From positions 1 to 11,502 of the forward strand of contig JAGDAG010000101.1 of NCBI GenBank assembly GCA_017959625.1: 11,502 bases of DNA, read 5' to 3'. The notes under the pieces are model-generated. The model saw nothing but the letters and a program-made list of their open reading frames with translations, ran no database searches and was not told the DNA's origin. How positions within the stretch are numbered: the first letter of the stretch is position 1; each line of letters begins with the position of its first letter. Origin of the DNA: Abditibacteriota bacterium (GTDB taxonomy: Bacteria; Armatimonadota; UBA5829). The translations under genes and the position numbers were made by a program. This document shows, piece after piece, positions 7,205 through 11,502 of this stretch.

Positions 7205-8248
7205 ATGATCATAAAAAACACCTGGACAGCCCAGGTCACTCCTTTCGACCCCGACGGCGGTATCGATTGGGAAGGGCTCAGGAAAAACATCAGTTTTCAA
7301 ATGAGCCAGGGGATAACGGGAATAGTAGCGGTGGGGACCACCGGCGAATCTCCCAGCCTTTCCTGGGACGAACACAACAGAGTGATAGCGGAAACCATAT
7401 CTTTATGCAAAGGAAAGGTAGGGGTGATCGCGGGCACCGGCAGCAATTGCACCGGCGAAGCTATTGAAAGCAGCCGTTATGCCGCCGGGGACGGAGCGGA
7501 CGGCCTGCTTCTGGTGGATTGTTATTACAACGGCCCTTCGTCATCGGAGCTGAGAGACGAATATTACGGCAGGATAGCCGAAGCCGTCCCCGAGGCGGAA
7601 TGCATACCCTATATAGTTCCCGGCAGGACCGGGACCTCTGTCCAGCCGGCGGACCTGGCGCTGCTTTGCCGGAAGTATAAAAACATAAACGCCGTAAAGG
7701 AAGCGTCGGGCAATAAGGAAAACATGAAGCTCACCAGACGCCTGTGCGGAGACGGTTTTTCCATAATCAGCGGCGACGACGGCCTGACCTGCGAACTGAT
7801 ACTGGATAAGGACATACGCTGCAACGGAGTCATCTCCGTGGTGTCGAACATCGCGCCGGGAGCCCTTTCCAAAATGGTGTCTTATGCTCTGGAAGGCGAT
7901 CGTGAAAAAGCCGAAGCTCTGGACAAGACTCTTCGGCCGCTTCATGATATCGTGGGCGTGGCAGTGGAGAACAAACGGGATATACCGGGCTACGGTATAG
8001 TCACCGTGAAGGATAAATACCGGAACCCGCTCCCTACCAAGGTTTTGATGAACGTTCTGGGCATGCCCTCCGGCCCCGCAAGGCCTCCTCTGGGCAGAAT
8101 GAGCGCGGAAGGGCTCAGGGTGGTAAGGGCCGCTGTTTCGTCCGTAAAGGAAAACCATCCGGAGATCCTTGCTCCCGTGTGTGACTTTTACGGGGTCGAT
8201 GCTTTTGCAAGGATAGAAGACGACGATATCTGGAACTCGATGCTGTGA
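7205..8248 (+). CDS. dapA: 4-hydroxy-tetrahydrodipicolinate synthase (DapA)
   Basis: A 347-aa protein of the DHDPS/NAL (beta/alpha)8 aldolase family. DapA condenses pyruvate with aspartate semialdehyde, the first committed step to diaminopimelate and lysine. GTTGES is at 44-49, Y107 and Y136 match the catalytic tyrosines, R141 in PGRTG is the semialdehyde carboxylate ligand typical of true DapA, and K165 in AVKEASG is the Schiff-base lysine. The conserved Asn after the second tyrosine is Ile (YIVPGRTG). It is about 55 aa longer than E. coli DapA: roughly 20 residues are inserted near 254-273 and about 32 added at the C-terminus (316-347). Residues matching the lysine site of E. coli DapA (H57, N81, E85, Y107) are present, so feedback inhibition is likely. 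It is the first gene of an operon, 1 nt before the next gene. Another keto-acid aldolase of the superfamily is less likely given R141. Confidence 0.85.
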   Translation: MIIKNTWTAQVTPFDPDGGIDWEGLRKNISFQMSQGITGIVAVGTTGESPSLSWDEHNRVIAETISLCKGKVGVIAGTGSNCTGEAIESSRYAAGDGADGLLLVDCYYNGPSSSELRDEYYGRIAEAVPEAECIPYIVPGRTGTSVQPADLALLCRKYKNINAVKEASGNKENMKLTRRLCGDGFSIISGDDGLTCELILDKDIRCNGVISVVSNIAPGALSKMVSYALEGDREKAEALDKTLRPLHDIVGVAVENKRDIPGYGIVTVKDKYRNPLPTKVLMNVLGMPSGPARPPLGRMSAEGLRVVRAAVSSVKENHPEILAPVCDFYGVDAFARIEDDDIWNSML

Positions 8249-8249
8249 T

Positions 8250-10097
8250 ATGAAAAGGCTTGTCTTATTTCTTTTCGCGCTTTTCTTTTGCATACCGGTT
8301 TTTTCCGCCGATATGCAGACGCCTGTCACCCTCAGGCTCAACGGCGAACGCTTTTACGTTATATGCGACGCCCTTTCCAAGCAGACCGGATACGATATCG
8401 CTGCCGGCAGAGAGGCTGCCGACTGGACCGTTTACGACCGCCGCGGATTCATTTCCGTAGATAACGTCCCTCTCGGCGTCCTGCTGGATACCATCTGCGA
8501 AGTGTTCAATTTTTCATATTCTGTGGACGGGAATACCATAATACTTTCCCAGACCCAGGAGCAGATGAAAAACGAAGCCGAACTGGTGGTAAAGCAGGTG
8601 GTGAAGGAAAGGGAAGAACAAGCCACCAAAAAGACGCGGGGCGTCGAACAGATCAAAAAATATGCCGCCGATCCGTCTCCGGAAAACAAGACCGCGTGCC
8701 CTTACGGATATATCCTCGGCACCACCTCCTTCGGAAAAGCGGCCGCAAGCCTGACGGACGACCCCATACTCGGGCCGGCGGTAGTGGGCGATAATACTTC
8801 CAAATTCGTTTATTCGGAGCTTCCCGAAGAATCGCAGAAAAGGATAAAAGAGCTTGCCGAAGCGTATAAAGAGCTGGACAGCGAAACGGACCTGGGGCTG
8901 TTCAAAACGCCGAAAAGGCTGATAGTGGTCATCAACAGGCCAGCCCCCGACGAAAACAACCTCATCGATACCGAAACAGTATTGAGCCGCGTTTCCGTCA
9001 TGCTTTCCCCGGACGAAAACCTGTCCGATCTGTCCCACGAGGAACTGAAGGAATTTGCCAGCAAGACCGAGATAGATCTTCTGTATCCGGAAAACAGGTT
9101 CACCAACGTTGTGGCCAACGCCCTGCTGGATCTCCGCGCCGGCAAGGACCGGGAAGCCGTTGCCGAAAGCATGGAAGCCCAGCTGAAATTTGCCGTAAAC
9201 GATGCGGAAGGCAAAAAGCCGGATATGAGCAAAATGACCGGCGAAGGCTTCGATAAAACCGTCAATCTGTATTCCGAATTCAAAAAAGACCGCATCAGCT
9301 TCAACGAGGTGCTTATGGTGGCCTCGGTGAGAAGCGGCGTAAATATAGTCGCCGACTGTTTTTACAGAAGCTCCATAGATATCTCCAACAGATCGGAGCA
9401 TTTTTCCGACGTTATAATGAGGCTTTGTATCACCTACGGACTGGATTATGACGTAAAAAACAACATCCTTACCCTGAAGGACAAAAAATGGTATATGTTC
9501 CGGGCCGGCGAGATAGCTTCGGACTGGCTGGATTATTGGGAGGAGCTGGCCGAACTCCAGCGCGGATATTCCCTTGAGGTCCTTATCGAGATGGCTGCCC
9601 TCACAGATCTGCAGATAGATTATGAACTCTCTCTCTCCCCTCAGCTCAACAAACAGTTCGACATGAACTCCCGCAACCGGAAGCGCCAGGATCTGATAAA
9701 TACCAGGGAAGTGAGAAACAAACGCGACATACTCAGGTTTCTGGGTTCCTTTTCCGAAGAACAGAGAAAGGAGTTTTTTGAAGCAAAGCAGGAAGCCCTG
9801 GAAAGCCTGGCAAAAAACGACAATTCTCTGCAGCCCGGGACCCCGCTTTTAGTGGGGAAGATATCCGCTTCTTCTCTCTCCGAAGAACAATGGGAGCTTT
9901 TTGAAAAGGCCCTGATGGCCCAGAACGTGAATTACAAAAAACAGAAAAGAGCGTCTCAGGTGATAACCATGTCCAGGACCATAGGCGATTACGTGGATTA
10001 CGAGATCCACATGCAGCCCGACCTTACCGGCGAAGGCTATACCCTGGTCATCAGGACCAATAATATCATCAAGGATGACGTTTATCTGAAAAAATGA
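8250..10097 (+). CDS. Exported protein with two STN-like (secretin/TonB N-terminal) modules
   Basis: A 615-aa protein of unknown function. Residues 1-20 form a Sec signal peptide (KR, then a hydrophobic run, cleavage near 19-20). Cys14 is not in a lipobox. Residues about 26-100 resemble the STN fold: a substrate-like opening strand, QTGYDI, VPLGVLLDTIC, then FNFSYSVDGNTIILS. A second similar unit lies at about 347-410 (ISFNEVL, VNIVADC, FSDVIMRLC, YGLDYDVKNNILTLK). Between them is a charged, largely helical region (about 105-345), and after them another charged helical stretch with EEQRKEFFEAKQEALESL (503-520). No secretin barrel or TonB-receptor barrel follows, and no other membrane segment is seen, so it is probably periplasmic. 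The ATG lies 1 nt after the dapA stop with only a weak ribosome binding site, suggesting translational coupling. STN assignment is by pattern only. Confidence 0.75.
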   Translation: MKRLVLFLFALFFCIPVFSADMQTPVTLRLNGERFYVICDALSKQTGYDIAAGREAADWTVYDRRGFISVDNVPLGVLLDTICEVFNFSYSVDGNTIILSQTQEQMKNEAELVVKQVVKEREEQATKKTRGVEQIKKYAADPSPENKTACPYGYILGTTSFGKAAASLTDDPILGPAVVGDNTSKFVYSELPEESQKRIKELAEAYKELDSETDLGLFKTPKRLIVVINRPAPDENNLIDTETVLSRVSVMLSPDENLSDLSHEELKEFASKTEIDLLYPENRFTNVVANALLDLRAGKDREAVAESMEAQLKFAVNDAEGKKPDMSKMTGEGFDKTVNLYSEFKKDRISFNEVLMVASVRSGVNIVADCFYRSSIDISNRSEHFSDVIMRLCITYGLDYDVKNNILTLKDKKWYMFRAGEIASDWLDYWEELAELQRGYSLEVLIEMAALTDLQIDYELSLSPQLNKQFDMNSRNRKRQDLINTREVRNKRDILRFLGSFSEEQRKEFFEAKQEALESLAKNDNSLQPGTPLLVGKISASSLSEEQWELFEKALMAQNVNYKKQKRASQVITMSRTIGDYVDYEIHMQPDLTGEGYTLVIRTNNIIKDDVYLKK

Positions 10098-10103
10098 ACC
10101 GCC

Positions 10104-10108
10104 GGAGG
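10104..10108 (+). promoter_or_regulatory. Ribosome binding site of the DUF4139 gene
   Basis: GGAGG sits five bases before ATG 10114 in the 16-nt gap after the STN-like gene, and fixes a start that places the signal peptide at the N-terminus. Confidence 0.7.
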
Positions 10109-10113
10109 CCGAT

Positions 10114-11502
10114 ATGCTTAAAAAAATATGTTTTCTGTCTGTTCTTTTTCTGCTTGCCGCCGCGGCTTACGCCCAGGTGGAGGTCACAGTATATAATCAG
10201 GGCTACGCTCTGGTAAAGGACGTAAGAGGGGTGACCGTAAAGAAAGGGATCGATACCGTATCCTTTGCCGACGTGGCGTCCCGTATCGAGCCCCAGAGCG
10301 TGCTTTTCAAATCGCTTTCGGGTTCCTTCGACATACTGGAACAGAATTACCGCTACGACCTGATGAATTCCCGCACTATCCTCAACAAGCTGATAGGGGA
10401 GAGGGTGATCCTTGAGGACGGCGCCGAGGGCACCCTTATCTCGGCCCCGGGGACGGACAACGCCTCCGGAGCGGGGACCATCGTTAAAAAAGACGACGGC
10501 AATATCGTGATCAGCCCGAAGATCAAAGAGACCAAAAAGATCCCGGAGGGCCTTATCGCCCGTCCCACCCTCAGTTGGCTGATAGAAAGCGGCGAGACAA
10601 AGTCCCATACCTGCGAACTCAGCTATATCACCCAGGGCATAGGCTGGAACTGCGATTACGTTCTGCTGGTGAACAAAGATGACACTCTTGGCGACATCAA
10701 CGGCTGGGTGACCATCGACAACAAATGCGGCGCCGATTTCAAAAACGCTCAAATAGCCCTTATCGCGGGAGACGTGGAGAGGCCCGCGCAGCCCGAACCG
10801 GTATATGAAGTTTACGATATGGATTACGCGGCGGAAGCAAAGCCCATGCGCAACGATTTTAAGGAAGAGAGCTTTTTTGAATATCATCTTTACAAGCTGG
10901 ACCGTAAGTCCGACGTCCTTAATAACGAGTCCAAGCAGCTGGCGCTCCTCTCCGCCAACAACGTCAGGGTAGAGAAGAAGCTCACCTATTCCCCGTCCCA
11001 GAGAAGCTGGTGGTTCGTAAGGGACCTGGATCCCGAAACTGCCAAAAACGGCTTTGCCACCCGTACCGACGTCAAGGTGGAGGTGACCATGGAGCTTTTG
11101 AACTCCAGGGAAAACAATATGGGCATGCCCCTGCCCAAGGGCAAGGTGAAGGTGTATAAGCTGGATTCCGCCGGAAGCCAGCAGTTCATAGGCGAGGATT
11201 CCATAGACCACACTCCCAAAGACGAGAAGGCAGATCTGTTTCTGGGTTCCGCCTTCGACGTCACCGGCACTTATTCCATGACCGATTTCAAAAAGCCCGA
11301 AAAGAACGTGTATATGGAGACCTACAAGGTGACTCTTGCAAACCACAAGGATGAAGACGTAGTGGTGGACGTTTACGAGCGCGTATGGGGCGACTGGAAG
11401 GTGGTCTCTTCCGACGTCGAGCATAAAAAAATAGACGCCCAGACCATCACCTTTCCCGTGAAGATAGCCGCCGATTCCACGGCGGAGCTGACGTATACCA
11501 TA
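10114..11502 (+). CDS. Exported DUF4139-domain protein, extreme C-terminus cut by window edge
   Basis: 463 codons are open to the window edge with no stop. The final residues (AELTYTI) match the usual closing strand of DUF4139 proteins, so probably only a few residues are missing. Residues 1-20 are a clean Sec signal peptide with AYA at 18-20 before Q21. The mature protein opens with VTVYNQGYALVKDVR (25-39), a typical start for this family. The DUF4139 core includes SYITQGIGWNCDYVLLVN (170-187), DINGWVTIDN (194-203) and FKNAQIALIAGDVERP (209-224). A low-complexity linker with several prolines and acidic residues follows (225-255). Unlike MuiA-type proteins there is no coiled-coil DUF4140 domain in front. 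No enzymatic role is known for DUF4139; beta-sandwich repeats suggest an envelope structural or binding role. It shares an operon with the STN-like gene. Confidence 0.85.
   Translation, partial: MLKKICFLSVLFLLAAAAYAQVEVTVYNQGYALVKDVRGVTVKKGIDTVSFADVASRIEPQSVLFKSLSGSFDILEQNYRYDLMNSRTILNKLIGERVILEDGAEGTLISAPGTDNASGAGTIVKKDDGNIVISPKIKETKKIPEGLIARPTLSWLIESGETKSHTCELSYITQGIGWNCDYVLLVNKDDTLGDINGWVTIDNKCGADFKNAQIALIAGDVERPAQPEPVYEVYDMDYAAEAKPMRNDFKEESFFEYHLYKLDRKSDVLNNESKQLALLSANNVRVEKKLTYSPSQRSWWFVRDLDPETAKNGFATRTDVKVEVTMELLNSRENNMGMPLPKGKVKVYKLDSAGSQQFIGEDSIDHTPKDEKADLFLGSAFDVTGTYSMTDFKKPEKNVYMETYKVTLANHKDEDVVVDVYERVWGDWKVVSSDVEHKKIDAQTITFPVKIAADSTAELTYTI

Noticed and set aside
8250..8311. Lipoprotein signal in the STN-like protein because of Cys14
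   Set aside because: The residues before the cysteine (LFF) do not form a lipobox, and a normal signal-peptidase site follows at residues 19-20.
10069..11424. Antisense open frame (451 codons) opposite the DUF4139 gene
   Set aside because: The sense strand has a signal peptide, a good ribosome binding site and DUF4139 motifs over 463 codons; the antisense product is a shadow.

Overview
The window comes from a bacterium with about half G+C, clear GGAGG-type ribosome binding sites and TATAAT-type -10 boxes. Two genes at the right end encode proteins with Sec signal peptides. One of them carries STN-like modules, which are otherwise known from secretins and TonB receptors, so a two-membrane (diderm) cell envelope is likely. 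Isoleucine ATA and arginine AGG/AGA codons are used freely although the DNA is not AT-rich. I cannot name the lineage. An uncultured gut or rumen type, or an Armatimonadota-like group, is only a guess.

Layout, left to right. (1) A DUF711/UPF0210 gene runs leftward and is cut by the left edge. Its promoter is overlaid by a 17-bp palindrome that looks like an operator. (2) A divergent rightward sugar-catabolic operon follows: galM (aldose 1-epimerase) and two tandem paralogous GH2 beta-mannosidase-like glycosidases, with gaps of 2 and 0 nt. (3) An 84-nt gap carries a good sigma70-type promoter for the next operon. (4) That operon holds dapA (lysine/diaminopimelate pathway, with an unusual insertion and C-terminal tail), then a 615-aa exported protein with two STN-like modules, then an exported DUF4139 protein cut by the right edge. 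Gaps are 1 and 16 nt.

How the genes may work together. The GH2 enzymes have no signal peptide, so they should act in the cytoplasm on imported oligosaccharides. Retaining GH2 enzymes release beta-anomers, and GalM would interconvert the anomers for downstream kinases or isomerases. No transporter or kinase lies in the window. In the second operon, DapA makes the lysine/DAP precursor, while the two exported proteins are of unknown function and probably belong together in the cell envelope. All three promoters found share more than the -10 hexamer: an A/T-rich extension of the form TATAAT-(A)TAA(A/T)TGA follows.

No tRNA, rRNA, CRISPR array, insertion sequence or intrinsic terminator could be supported.
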